Below, in pieces: positions 1 to 7,529 of a stretch of DNA of 20,901 nucleotides (its first letter is position 1; the number at the start of each line of letters is the position of its first letter). Location of the stretch: positions 1 through 20,901 of the forward strand of contig CALFUF010000054.1 in assembly GCA_937916405.1 (NCBI GenBank). The letters run 5' to 3'. The position numbers were made by a program, and so were the translations under genes. Source of the DNA: an uncultured Prevotella sp. GTDB taxonomy: Bacteria > Bacteroidota > Bacteroidia > Bacteroidales > Bacteroidaceae. The notes under the pieces are model-generated. The model had not been told where the DNA came from and searched no databases. It saw only the letters and a list, made by a program, of their open reading frames with translations.

Positions 1-53
1 TTAAAATCCCTTGGCCAGTAATGGCTGTGCGGGTTCGAGTCCCGCTCGCGGCA
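1..53 (+). tRNA. tRNA-Leu(UAA), 3' part
   Basis: The window opens inside the anticodon loop. The loop reads TTAAAA, giving anticodon UAA, followed by the 3' strand of the anticodon stem (TCCCT). A long variable arm typical of class II tRNAs follows, then a T arm with GCGGG and CCCGC pairing around TTCGAGT, and the 3' acceptor strand TCGCGGC with discriminator A. The T-arm and anticodon arm closely match the known E. coli tRNA-Leu(UAA). CCA is not encoded, so it must be added after transcription. The 5' half lies outside the window. An identical copy sits inverted at the other end. Confidence 0.93.
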
Positions 54-59
54 CATGAC

Positions 60-85
60 AAAATTGGCTCATCAGAGCCAATTTT
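60..85. terminator. bidirectional terminator between tRNA-Leu and dapL
   Basis: A perfect 11-bp stem (AAAATTGGCTC / GAGCCAATTTT) closes a 4-base loop. Read rightward, the 3' arm runs into a T-rich tract, suiting termination of tRNA-Leu. Read leftward, the 3' arm ends in TTTTG, suiting termination of dapL. The dapL stop codon (72-74) lies in the loop, so the hairpin includes the last codons of the gene. Confidence 0.8.
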
Positions 86-1298
86 TTATTTTCTCTAGCG
101 CTTCATCGGTTTTCTCATGGCTACCGAAAGCGGTAAGACGGACATAGCCTTCACCACTGGGGCCGAAGCCTATGCCTGGCGTACAAACGACATGGGCATG
201 GTAAAGCATCTCCTCAAAAAACCGCCAGCTTGTTATGTCATTAGGAGTTTTTACCCATAGGTAGGGTGCGTCCTCTCCGCCATAGACAGTGAGCCCTAGG
301 TCTTTGAGGGTTTGTTTCATGGTATGGGCGTTATGCATATAGTAGGCGATAGTCTGCCTCACCTGTTCCTTGCCTTCTGGTGTGTAGATAGCCTCGGCTG
401 CACGCTGGCTGAGGTAGCTGGTTCCATTAAACTTGGTGCATTGGCGGCGGTTCCATAATGGATTGAGGGCAATGCGTTCACCATTGAGTGTCGAGGCTGT
501 GACATCCTTTGGTACGATGGTATAGCCACAGCGTATGCCCGTGAATCCTGCCGTCTTTGAGTAGCTGTGGAATTCGATAGCACACTTGCGGGCTCCTCGT
601 ATCTCATAGATGGAGTGGGGGATAGACCCGTCGTGGATATAGGCTTCGTAAGCGGCATCATAGAAGATGATGGCATCGTTCTTGAGCGCATAGTTGACCC
701 ACTTACGTAAATCATCCTTTGATATCACCGTTCCTGTAGGGTTGTTGGGATAGCAGAGGTAGATGATGTCGACACGGCGGTTGGGAATTTGCGGTACGAA
801 GTTGTTCTCTGCTGTGCAGGGCATGTAGATGACATTCGACCAGCGTCCCTGCTCCATTACTCCGGCACGTCCTATCATGACATTGGAATCTATATATACC
901 GGGTAGATAGGGTCTCCGACTGCTATAGAGTTGTCCCAGCGTACGAGCTCCTGAATGTTACCCGTATCACTTTTGGCTCCATCGTTGATGAACACTTCAT
1001 TGATGTCAAGGTGAATACCTCGCGGTAGGAAGTCGTTCTTCAGAATGGCTTCGCGCAGGAAATCGTAACCCTGTTCAGGTCCGTAGCCTCTGAAGGATGA
1101 CGGCTGTGCCATCTCGTCGGTAGCCCGGTGCAGCGCGTCGATAACAGCAGGGCATAATGGTTGTGTGACATCTCCTATTCCCAAGGATATCACATCTGTC
1201 TTAGGGTGCATCGCTTTGAAAGCATTGACTTTCTTGGCTATGTCAGCAAACAGGTAGTTGTTTGGTAACTTGAGGAAGTGTTCGTTTACTAGGGCCAT
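72..1298 (-). CDS. dapL: LL-diaminopimelate aminotransferase (left copy)
   Basis: A cytoplasmic PLP enzyme that converts tetrahydrodipicolinate and glutamate to LL-diaminopimelate in one step, feeding lysine and meso-DAP for peptidoglycan. It has 408 residues, the usual length for bacterial DapL. Fold-type I aminotransferase features are visible: the YPNNPTGT segment (about 183-190), the FYDAAYEAY segment with the cofactor-pyridine Asp (about 214), and SYSKTAGFTG with the Schiff-base lysine at about 248. The start MALVNEHFLKLPNNYLFADI matches the conserved N-terminus of the family. It lies downstream of HU on the same strand, separated by a terminator, and I see no clear promoter of its own. 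A second copy at the right end is about 82% identical (335 of 408 positions, counted by eye). With two copies present, one could be specialised, but all core motifs are intact in both. Confidence 0.95.
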   Translation of the reverse strand: MALVNEHFLKLPNNYLFADIAKKVNAFKAMHPKTDVISLGIGDVTQPLCPAVIDALHRATDEMAQPSSFRGYGPEQGYDFLREAILKNDFLPRGIHLDINEVFINDGAKSDTGNIQELVRWDNSIAVGDPIYPVYIDSNVMIGRAGVMEQGRWSNVIYMPCTAENNFVPQIPNRRVDIIYLCYPNNPTGTVISKDDLRKWVNYALKNDAIIFYDAAYEAYIHDGSIPHSIYEIRGARKCAIEFHSYSKTAGFTGIRCGYTIVPKDVTASTLNGERIALNPLWNRRQCTKFNGTSYLSQRAAEAIYTPEGKEQVRQTIAYYMHNAHTMKQTLKDLGLTVYGGEDAPYLWVKTPNDITSWRFFEEMLYHAHVVCTPGIGFGPSGEGYVRLTAFGSHEKTDEALEKIKNWL

Positions 1299-1343
1299 GT
1301 GGTATTGATAGTTCTCTTAGTGATATTTGGGGTGTTATACAGA

Positions 1344-1370
1344 AAGAGGCGTCCCAAAGGAACGCCTCTT
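1344..1370. terminator. terminator after the HU gene
   Basis: A 9-bp stem (AAGAGGCGT / ACGCCTCTT) is extended by CC/GG with one bulge. It lies 20 bases downstream of the HU stop on the minus strand. The T tract is short, so partial read-through into dapL, which shows no clear promoter, is possible. Confidence 0.75.
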
Positions 1371-1389
1371 ATAAAAAATGTTGACAAAA

Positions 1390-1665
1390 TTACTTATTGA
1401 CAACCTTTGCAAGCTCTGCACCAGCCTTGAACTTAGCCACCTTCTTGGCAGCAATCTTAATCTTCTGCTTGGTAGCAGGGTTGATACCCTCACGAGCAGG
1501 CTTCTCAGCAACTGCGAAAGTACCGAAACCAACGAGCTGAACCTTGTCACCCTTCTTCAGAGCATCGGTAATAGCCTCGATAGTAGCGTCCAATGCTTTC
1601 TTAGAATCAGCCTTAGTCAGTTTTGCAGAGGCTGCGATCTTCTCAATTAATTCTGTCTTGTTCAT
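1390..1665 (-). CDS. hup: HU-family nucleoid DNA-binding protein
   Basis: A small basic architectural protein that binds and bends DNA as a dimer, compacting the nucleoid and assisting replication and recombination. It has 91 residues, the standard HU length. The N-terminus MNKTELIEKIA is the typical HU helix. The DNA-binding arm follows the GFGTF motif at about 47-51 (QLVGFGTFAVAEKPAREGINPAT), where HU proteins carry their conserved Arg and Pro near the arm tip. The lysine-rich C-terminus KFKAGAELAKVV is also typical. A near-consensus promoter lies 66 bases upstream and a hairpin terminator lies downstream, so it is probably its own transcription unit. Bacteroidota often carry several HU paralogues, so the exact paralogue cannot be told from one window. 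Confidence 0.95.
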   Translation of the reverse strand: MNKTELIEKIAASAKLTKADSKKALDATIEAITDALKKGDKVQLVGFGTFAVAEKPAREGINPATKQKIKIAAKKVAKFKAGAELAKVVNK

Positions 1666-1730
1666 AATGTTGTTTGTTTAAAAGATTAAATATTAATAGT
1701 TTAAAATGGTTTTCTTACTCAAATTCCCTG

Positions 1731-1761
1731 CAAATATAGGAGAAAGAATTAAAAAAACAAA
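1731..1761 (-). promoter_or_regulatory. promoter of the HU gene
   Basis: On the minus strand, TTTG (1758-1761) is followed by a 19-base spacer and TATATTTG (1731-1738). This matches the Bacteroidota primary-sigma consensus. Predicted transcription start is near 1725, giving a leader of about 60 bases. Confidence 0.75.
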
Positions 1762-1843
1762 CAAAAATGGCAAAAAAATGAGTTTTTTATTGAAAAAAAG
1801 TCGTTATATCCCCTTTTTTATGCCTTAAAACAGATATTTTTCG

Positions 1844-1851
1844 TAATTTTG
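1844..1851 (+). promoter_or_regulatory. -7 element of the rhomboid/EEP operon promoter
   Basis: TAATTTTG matches the Bacteroidota TAnnTTTG -7 box, 67 bases before the rhomboid start. The -33 region is a T run (about 1813-1820) without a clean TTTG. It is divergent from the HU promoter across an A/T-rich spacer. Confidence 0.55.
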
Positions 1852-1918
1852 CGCACAGAATAAGAAAATGAAGTAAACAAACGAAAGTCGGTACTTTCAT
1901 CGTAAAAAAGCTTTAAGA

Positions 1919-2842
1919 ATGAATAATATACCCACAATGACCAAGAATCTGCTCATCGTCAATTTCCTGGCGTTTATGGCTACTTGGGTTTTGGAAATGA
2001 GAGGCATCGACCTGACATCGATGTTAGGACTGCATTTTTTCATGGCAAAGGACTTCCACCTCTACCAGTTGATCACCTACATGTTCCTTCATGGCGGCTT
2101 CACGCATATCTTCTTCAATATGTTCGCCCTCTGGATGTTTGGTTCTGTGATTGAACGGGTATGGGGACCTAAGAAATTCCTTTTTTATTACATTTCCTGT
2201 GGTGTCGGTGCTGGTATGGTCCAGGAGCTGGCGCAGTATATCAACTATATGATGGAGGGTTTGGCAGCCTATGACAATGTCAGCCTTGGGGGTACCATCA
2301 TGGAGACTGCCGACTATCTGAACCTATGGACGACGATTGGCGCCTCGGGAGCCGTCTATGCCATCCTCCTTGCCTTCGGTATGATCTTCCCCAACGAACG
2401 ACTGTTCATCATTCCGTTTCCCTTCCCTATCAAGGCGAAGTGGCTCGTCATCGGTTATATCGCCATCGAGCTGTTCTCTGCTTTGAGTGGTCCTGGTGAT
2501 GGTGTCGCCCATACCGCCCACCTTGGTGGTATGCTCTTTGGTTTCATCATGATCCGTTATTGGAAGAAGCACCCTGGCAACGGCACTGGGTTCGGTCGCA
2601 GTCGTGGACAGGAGTTCTTCGACCGTATGAAACAACGGTTTGACGAGCGTCAGCGGCATTCCAACAGCAGCCGTCGCCGCTGGGTGGACGAGCCCGACGA
2701 GCCTGCTCACGAGGAGCCCAAGAAGCCCAAGCGTGCCAATCAGGACGAGATAGACGCCATCCTTGACAAGATACGTAAGAGTGGCTATGACAGTCTGACG
2801 AAGGAGGAGAAGAAGAAGTTGTTCGAGCAGAGCCAGCAGTGA
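1919..2842 (+). CDS. rhomboid family intramembrane serine protease
   Basis: An inner-membrane protease that cleaves substrates within or near their transmembrane segments. It has 307 residues with about six hydrophobic segments between residues 10 and 215. Rhomboid motifs are complete: H58-x4-H63-x3-N67 in the second helix (oxyanion region), GASGA at 141-145 with nucleophile Ser143, and AHLGG with catalytic His201. After the membrane domain comes a charged linker (about 215-270). A short helical C-terminal region (DEIDAILDKIRKSGYDSLTKEEKKKLFEQ) resembles the small domain of unknown function often found after Bacteroidota rhomboids. The gene is followed with a 4-base overlap by an EEP-fold gene, so the two are probably made together. 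Substrates are unknown. Confidence 0.93.
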   Translation: MNNIPTMTKNLLIVNFLAFMATWVLEMRGIDLTSMLGLHFFMAKDFHLYQLITYMFLHGGFTHIFFNMFALWMFGSVIERVWGPKKFLFYYISCGVGAGMVQELAQYINYMMEGLAAYDNVSLGGTIMETADYLNLWTTIGASGAVYAILLAFGMIFPNERLFIIPFPFPIKAKWLVIGYIAIELFSALSGPGDGVAHTAHLGGMLFGFIMIRYWKKHPGNGTGFGRSRGQEFFDRMKQRFDERQRHSNSSRRRWVDEPDEPAHEEPKKPKRANQDEIDAILDKIRKSGYDSLTKEEKKKLFEQSQQ

Positions 2843-3933
2843 TCAAGCAGTTAAAGACATTCACCGTCCAGATGCTGGCAGGCGCGAATATCGTCACCAT
2901 CATCGTGATGACACTCATCGGCTACTCCGACCGTCTGAGTCCTTCCGACCACCCCGTTCTGTCGTGTTTCGGAATGACCTTTCCCCTCTTCCTGCTGGTC
3001 AACCTTGCCTTTCTGCTCTTCTGGGTTCTTTTCAAGTTCCGTATGATTTGGATACCGATAGCCGGTTTCGCCCTCTCGTACGTACCTATTACTATATATA
3101 TGCCCCTGAATGTCGGCATGCGGGAGGTTCCCGACAGTGCCATCAAGGTCATCAGCTATAATGTCTGTGGCTATGGGGGCAACTATAAGTACGAACAAGG
3201 TTTTGAGAAGGTCCGTGACTACCTCTTCGAGCAGGATGCCGATATCGTCTGCATCCAAGAGGACAACGACACGTGGCGCCGTTACTGTTTTCAGCATTAC
3301 CAGAAGAGATATGCGTATAACGACACCCTCATGTTCAACAACGACCTGTGCCCTAATGGCGTGGGCATCCATACCCGTTTCCCCATCCTCCGACGGGAGC
3401 GCATCCCCTACCGTTCCCTGAACAACGGCAGTGCCGCCTGGTACTTGCAGGTAGGCAGCGACACACTGCTGGTCATCAACAACCATTTCGAGGGGACACA
3501 CCTCAACAAGGAGATACGCTCTGCCTATAAGGAGATCCTGAAGGGAGAGATGAAGGGCGACACCGCCCGTCAGGAGTCCAAGAAGTTGCTGGTAACCCTC
3601 TCAGAGTCAGCCACTAAGCGAGCACCGCAGGTGGAAGCCGTCTGTCGTTATATCCAGAAGCACCGCCAATACCCCATCCTGCTGTGTGGCGACTTCAACG
3701 ACAACCCCATCTCGTACACCCGCTACCGCATCGCCAAGGAGCTGACCGACTGCTATGCCGCCACCGGTCGGGGTCTTGGTCTGTCATATAATCAGAAAGG
3801 ATTTCCCTTCCGCATCGACCATATTTTCTGCTCCTCGGAGCTGACCCCCTACCAGTGTCATGTGGATGCGAAAATCGACGCCAGCGACCATTATCCTATC
3901 ATTTGTTCCTTTAAAATAGGTGTAAATGATTGA
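2839..3933 (+). CDS. membrane-anchored endonuclease/exonuclease/phosphatase family protein
   Basis: A metal-dependent phosphodiesterase-fold protein (EEP / DNase I-like superfamily) with 364 residues. Three hydrophobic segments at about 13-28, 46-66 and 69-90 anchor it in the membrane. The catalytic domain runs from about 102 to the end. Superfamily residues are all present: SYNV with Asn108, QE with Glu141, NNHFE with His216, GDFND with Asp285 and Asn287, DHIF (Asp327-His328) and the SDHYP motif with catalytic His351. The start used is GTG at 2839, which overlaps the rhomboid stop as GTGA and indicates translational coupling. An ATG 33 bases further in is an alternative. The substrate (nucleic acid, phospholipid or inositol phosphate) cannot be decided from sequence. 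Confidence 0.88.
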   Translation: MIKQLKTFTVQMLAGANIVTIIVMTLIGYSDRLSPSDHPVLSCFGMTFPLFLLVNLAFLLFWVLFKFRMIWIPIAGFALSYVPITIYMPLNVGMREVPDSAIKVISYNVCGYGGNYKYEQGFEKVRDYLFEQDADIVCIQEDNDTWRRYCFQHYQKRYAYNDTLMFNNDLCPNGVGIHTRFPILRRERIPYRSLNNGSAAWYLQVGSDTLLVINNHFEGTHLNKEIRSAYKEILKGEMKGDTARQESKKLLVTLSESATKRAPQVEAVCRYIQKHRQYPILLCGDFNDNPISYTRYRIAKELTDCYAATGRGLGLSYNQKGFPFRIDHIFCSSELTPYQCHVDAKIDASDHYPIICSFKIGVND

Positions 3934-3958
3934 AAAAAGTACGAATTTCCTGAATAAA

Positions 3959-3990
3959 TTTCGGTAAGTGAAGAAAAATACGTATATTTG
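3959..3990 (+). promoter_or_regulatory. promoter of secDF
   Basis: A TTTC -33-like element (3959-3962) is followed by a 20-base spacer and TATATTTG (3983-3990), a full match to the Bacteroidota -7 box. The predicted start near 3997 gives a leader of about 40 bases before secDF. Confidence 0.7.
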
Positions 3991-4036
3991 CAGGCTAAAA
4001 TTGCGGAATGATAAAATTAAATAACATAAACAAGCA

Positions 4037-7000
4037 ATGCAAAACAAAGGAATCGTAAAGTTTATCGCACTCGTTTTGATCCTCGTGTGCTGCTTCTACC
4101 TCTCCTTCTCGTTTGTGACACGCTACCACGAGAACAAGGCAGCAGCCATGGGCGAAGAGGCAGGTCAGGAGTACCTTGACTCTATCATGAACGAGAAAGT
4201 GTACTGCGGAATCTATTCATTCAAGCAGTGCCGCGAGATGGAGATCGGCCTTGGTCTTGACCTGAAAGGCGGTATGAATGTGATTCTTGAGGTATCGGTG
4301 CCCGACGTTGTTGACGTCCTCGCCGACCACAAGACAGATGCTGCCTACAAGAAGTCAATGGAAGAGGCTAAGAAAGAAGAGGAGACCAGTCAGAACGACT
4401 TCATCTCCCTGTTTATCAAGTATTGGAAGCAGAACAGCAATGGTCGCCCCTTGGCAGCTGTCTTCGCCACCCAGCAGATGAAGGGTAAGGTAAGCACGAA
4501 CAGCACCGATGCCGAGGTAGAGCGTGCCCTGCGTGCCGAGGTACAGTCTGCCGTCGACAACTCGTTCAACGTAGTCCGCAATCGTATCGATAAGTTCGGT
4601 GTGGTACAGCCTAACATCCAGAAACTGGAGGGACAGAGTGGTCGTATCATGGTGGAGATGCCTGGTATCAAGGAGCCGGAGCGTGTCCGTAAGCTGTTGC
4701 AGGGTTCCGCCAACCTTGAGTTCTGGGAGACCTACAACTCACAGGAGATCGCTCCACTGCTCTCACAACTCAACCAGAAGTATGCCGCTACTGGTGGTGA
4801 GACAGAGCCAGAGGTTGCTGATACCGCCGCTACCGACACCACGGCAGCCGCTGCTACCGACTTAGCCGCTAAGATCGCCAAGAAGAACGACAAGGTTGCC
4901 GATGCCAAGGCAAAGGCTGCCGCCCTCAAGCAGAACCCGCTGTTCGCTGTATTCCAGCCACAGCCCCAGGGTCTCGCTATCGTCGGCTATGCCAACGCTC
5001 GTGACACCGCTGATGTCAACAAGGTGATCTACTCAGATATCGCCCGTCAGATACTCCCTGCTGAGTGTAAGCTTCGCTGGGGTGCCAAGGCAGAGGACTT
5101 CGGAGGTGAGAACACCAAGGGTGACATCTTCGCTTTGTATGCCCTGAAGATCACAGAGCCCAACGGACGCGCCCCACTGGAGGGTGACGTCATCACCAAT
5201 GCGAAGGACGAGTTCGACCAGATGGGTCACCCCTCTGTATCGATGCAGATGAACTCTGACGGTGCCCGTCGCTGGTCACAGATCACGAAACAGAACATCG
5301 GTCGTGGCGTTGCCATCGTCCTCGACGATGCTGTCTATAGCGCACCACGTATCCTCACCCAGATTGACGGTGGTAACTCCTCCATCACGGGTAACTTCAC
5401 TATTGAGGACACGAAAGACCTTGCCAACACGCTGAACTCTGGTAAGATGCCGGCACCTACCCGCATCGTACAGGAGGAGGTCGTTGGTCCGTCACTCGGT
5501 GCCCAGTCCATCAAACAGGGTGTCATCTCCTTCGTCGTAGCCTTCGTGCTGCTGATGATCTACATGGTGATGCTATATGGCTTCATCCCCGGTATGCTTG
5601 CCAACTGCGCCCTGTTGTTCAACCTGTTCTTCACCCTCGGTATCCTTACCTCGTTCCAGGCAGCGTTGACGATGCCGGGTATCGCTGGTATCGTGCTGAC
5701 CCTCGGTACCGCCGTGGATGCCAACGTGCTGATCTACGAGCGTACGAAGGAGGAGCTGCGTAAGGGACATTCCGTGAAGGAGTCGCTGAACCTTGGTTAC
5801 TCGAATGCCTTCAGTGCCATCTTCGACTCTAACTTCACGTCATTGATAACGGGTATCATCCTGTACGTCTTCGGAACAGGTCCTATCCGTGGTTTCGCCA
5901 CCACCTTGATGATCGGTATCTGTGTATCGTTCTTCACCGCCGTCTTCATGACCCGTCTGGTTTACGATGCCAAGATGAAGAAAAACAAGTGGCAGAACCT
6001 CACCTTCTCTACCGCCTACAGCCGTAACATGATGCAGAACACCAAGTTCAACTTCATGGGCATGTATAAGAAGTCATTCACCATCTGGGGTATCGCCGCC
6101 ATCCTGTTCTGCGTCAGCTTCGCTGTTCGCGGACTCAGCCAGAGCATCGACTTCACGGGTGGACGTAACTACGTGGTGACCCTCGACAAGGAGGTACCTG
6201 TAGAGCAGGTACGCCTCGCCCTCGGCGGTGCTTTCGTCAACACCATTGGCGAGAATGCCAGCAAGGAGGCTAACACCAGCGTCATCGCCCTCGGTACCGA
6301 TGGTAAGACCGTTCGTATCTCCACCAACTGGGATATCGAGTCTAACAACCCTCAGGTGGACGACAAGGCAGAGACAATCCTGTATAACGCTTTGAAGAAG
6401 GCTGGTTTCGTCAACCAGACGAATGTGGATGCCTTCAAGAACCCCGATATCCGTCAGGGTGGCTCCATCATCAGCTCTTCGAAGGTAGGACCATCCGTGG
6501 CTAAGGACATCACCTACGGTGCCATCATCAGTGTGATTATCGCCCTGATCGCCATCTTCCTGTACATCCTGCTGCGCTTCCGCAACGTCGCTTACTCTGT
6601 AGGCTCTATCGTGGCACTGGCACTGGATGCCTTGATCGTGATCGGCTTCTATAGCGTATTGTGGGGATGGGTTCCCATGTCGTTGGAGATCGACCAGACC
6701 TTCATTGGTGCTATCCTGACCGTGATCGGTTACTCCATCAACGATAAGGTGGTAGTCTTCGACCGTGTCCGTGAGAACTTCAACCTGTATGCGAAGCGTG
6801 ACCGCCAGAGCCTGTTCAACGGCTCTCTGAACCAGACGTTAGCACGTACCATCAACACCTCCGTGACGACCCTGATCGTGTTGCTGTGTATCTTCATCCT
6901 TGGTGGTGACAGCATCCGCAGCTTCTCCTTCGCCATGATCCTTGGTGTGATCTTCGGTACCCTCTCGTCCATCTTCATTGCGGCACCTACCGCCTTCCTC

Positions 7001-7042
7001 GTGATGGGTAAGACCATCCGTGAGAACGACGTAGAGGCATAG
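4037..7042 (+). CDS. secDF: protein translocase subunit SecDF (fused)
   Basis: The proton-driven accessory subunit of the Sec translocon, which helps pull exported proteins across the inner membrane. It has 1001 residues and joins SecD and SecF in one chain, as is usual in Bacteroidota. TM1 is at about 5-27, and LGLDLKGGMNVILEV (about 72-86) is the SecD signature. The large periplasmic P1 domain reaches to about 480. SecD TM2-6 follow, with DANVLIYER containing the proton-relay Asp561. A linker (about 640-680) leads to the SecF half, with IDFTGGR (704-710) and SINDKVVVFDR containing Asp903. Residues about 255-300 form an Ala/Thr/Lys-rich low-complexity insertion in P1. Codon use is strongly biased, as expected for high expression. 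It has its own promoter and a strong terminator. Confidence 0.97.
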   Translation: MQNKGIVKFIALVLILVCCFYLSFSFVTRYHENKAAAMGEEAGQEYLDSIMNEKVYCGIYSFKQCREMEIGLGLDLKGGMNVILEVSVPDVVDVLADHKTDAAYKKSMEEAKKEEETSQNDFISLFIKYWKQNSNGRPLAAVFATQQMKGKVSTNSTDAEVERALRAEVQSAVDNSFNVVRNRIDKFGVVQPNIQKLEGQSGRIMVEMPGIKEPERVRKLLQGSANLEFWETYNSQEIAPLLSQLNQKYAATGGETEPEVADTAATDTTAAAATDLAAKIAKKNDKVADAKAKAAALKQNPLFAVFQPQPQGLAIVGYANARDTADVNKVIYSDIARQILPAECKLRWGAKAEDFGGENTKGDIFALYALKITEPNGRAPLEGDVITNAKDEFDQMGHPSVSMQMNSDGARRWSQITKQNIGRGVAIVLDDAVYSAPRILTQIDGGNSSITGNFTIEDTKDLANTLNSGKMPAPTRIVQEEVVGPSLGAQSIKQGVISFVVAFVLLMIYMVMLYGFIPGMLANCALLFNLFFTLGILTSFQAALTMPGIAGIVLTLGTAVDANVLIYERTKEELRKGHSVKESLNLGYSNAFSAIFDSNFTSLITGIILYVFGTGPIRGFATTLMIGICVSFFTAVFMTRLVYDAKMKKNKWQNLTFSTAYSRNMMQNTKFNFMGMYKKSFTIWGIAAILFCVSFAVRGLSQSIDFTGGRNYVVTLDKEVPVEQVRLALGGAFVNTIGENASKEANTSVIALGTDGKTVRISTNWDIESNNPQVDDKAETILYNALKKAGFVNQTNVDAFKNPDIRQGGSIISSSKVGPSVAKDITYGAIISVIIALIAIFLYILLRFRNVAYSVGSIVALALDALIVIGFYSVLWGWVPMSLEIDQTFIGAILTVIGYSINDKVVVFDRVRENFNLYAKRDRQSLFNGSLNQTLARTINTSVTTLIVLLCIFILGGDSIRSFSFAMILGVIFGTLSSIFIAAPTAFLVMGKTIRENDVEA

Positions 7043-7077
7043 ACCAACCAACCTACATATTATATATATAAAAAAGA

Positions 7078-7112
7078 CTTGCCACTGGAAACGGTGGCAA
7101 GCCTTTTTTTTA
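7078..7112 (+). terminator. rho-independent terminator of secDF
   Basis: A perfect 8-bp stem (CTTGCCAC / GTGGCAAG) with an 8-base loop is followed by CC and eight or more T, 35 bases after the secDF stop. A strong intrinsic terminator. The A-run upstream of the stem also gives a T tract on the other strand, where the remnant at 7127-7375 would end. Confidence 0.9.
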
Positions 7113-7126
7113 TCACTCATGACATC

Positions 7127-7375
7127 CTATTTGCTGACTACCATCATGTGGGAGTCACCGGGGCGTGGAGCCTCGATGGTCAGTCCCGCGGCATAAAGGA
7201 TAATCTCCATACCCTCGATACCGTAGGGCAGGTGGCAGTAGGTGCTCTCAGGAATATAGATACGGGCACCCTCACGCAACTTGTCGAAAAAGACGAATAT
7301 CTGTTGCAGCAGACTCTCCACATCACTGAACGACTCCTCACGGCTGATGACATCCCGATATCTGTTATGAAGGTA
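7127..7375 (-). pseudogene. C-terminal remnant of an unidentified gene
   Basis: An open stretch on the minus strand of about 82 codons between an in-frame TGA (7376-7378) and a TAG at 7127. It encodes a protein-like sequence with no ATG near its 5' end; the only candidate start is GTG at 7319-7321. It includes EGARIYIPESTYCHLPYGIE and a terminal region ending in MMVVSK. Codon choice resembles the well-expressed neighbours, and the sequence reads like the end of a globular enzyme. It is faintly reminiscent of a SAM-dependent methyltransferase C-terminus, but I cannot assign a family. The adjacent terminator would serve as its 3' end. Upstream DNA (7376-7440) shows no continuation in frame. Most likely it is the tail of a gene whose 5' part was lost when the neighbouring insert arrived. 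Confidence 0.5.
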
Positions 7376-7469
7376 TCAATTCCCCTAAATATTTTAACCC
7401 TTTCAGCTGCATTTTTTGGCAGGTAGGAGACGATAACTCCCTCTTATCGGCTCCAGTTTGTTTCCCCCA

Positions 7470-7501
7470 TTTGTAGGAAACAAGGAAAATCACTATCTTT
7501 G
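7470..7501 (+). promoter_or_regulatory. promoter of the Big_5 protein gene
   Basis: TTTG (7470-7473), a 20-base spacer and TATCTTTG (7494-7501) match the Bacteroidota consensus. The predicted start near 7508 lies downstream of an in-frame ATG at 7458, which excludes that ATG and supports the start at 7530. Confidence 0.75.
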
Positions 7502-7529
7502 CAACAGGAGTAATAATAAGATTTTAAAT

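Noticed and set aside
2851..3501. Long minus-strand open frame of 216 codons opposite the EEP gene
   Set aside because: It is antisense to a gene with complete catalytic motifs, and its translation has no recognisable features.
7079..7426. Plus-strand open frame of 115 codons after secDF
   Set aside because: It begins inside the secDF terminator hairpin and is the complement of the better minus-strand coding remnant.
7458..7529. In-frame upstream ATG for the Big_5 protein, adding 24 residues
   Set aside because: It lies upstream of the predicted transcription start and would bury the signal peptide. The ATG at 7530 gives a normal signal sequence.
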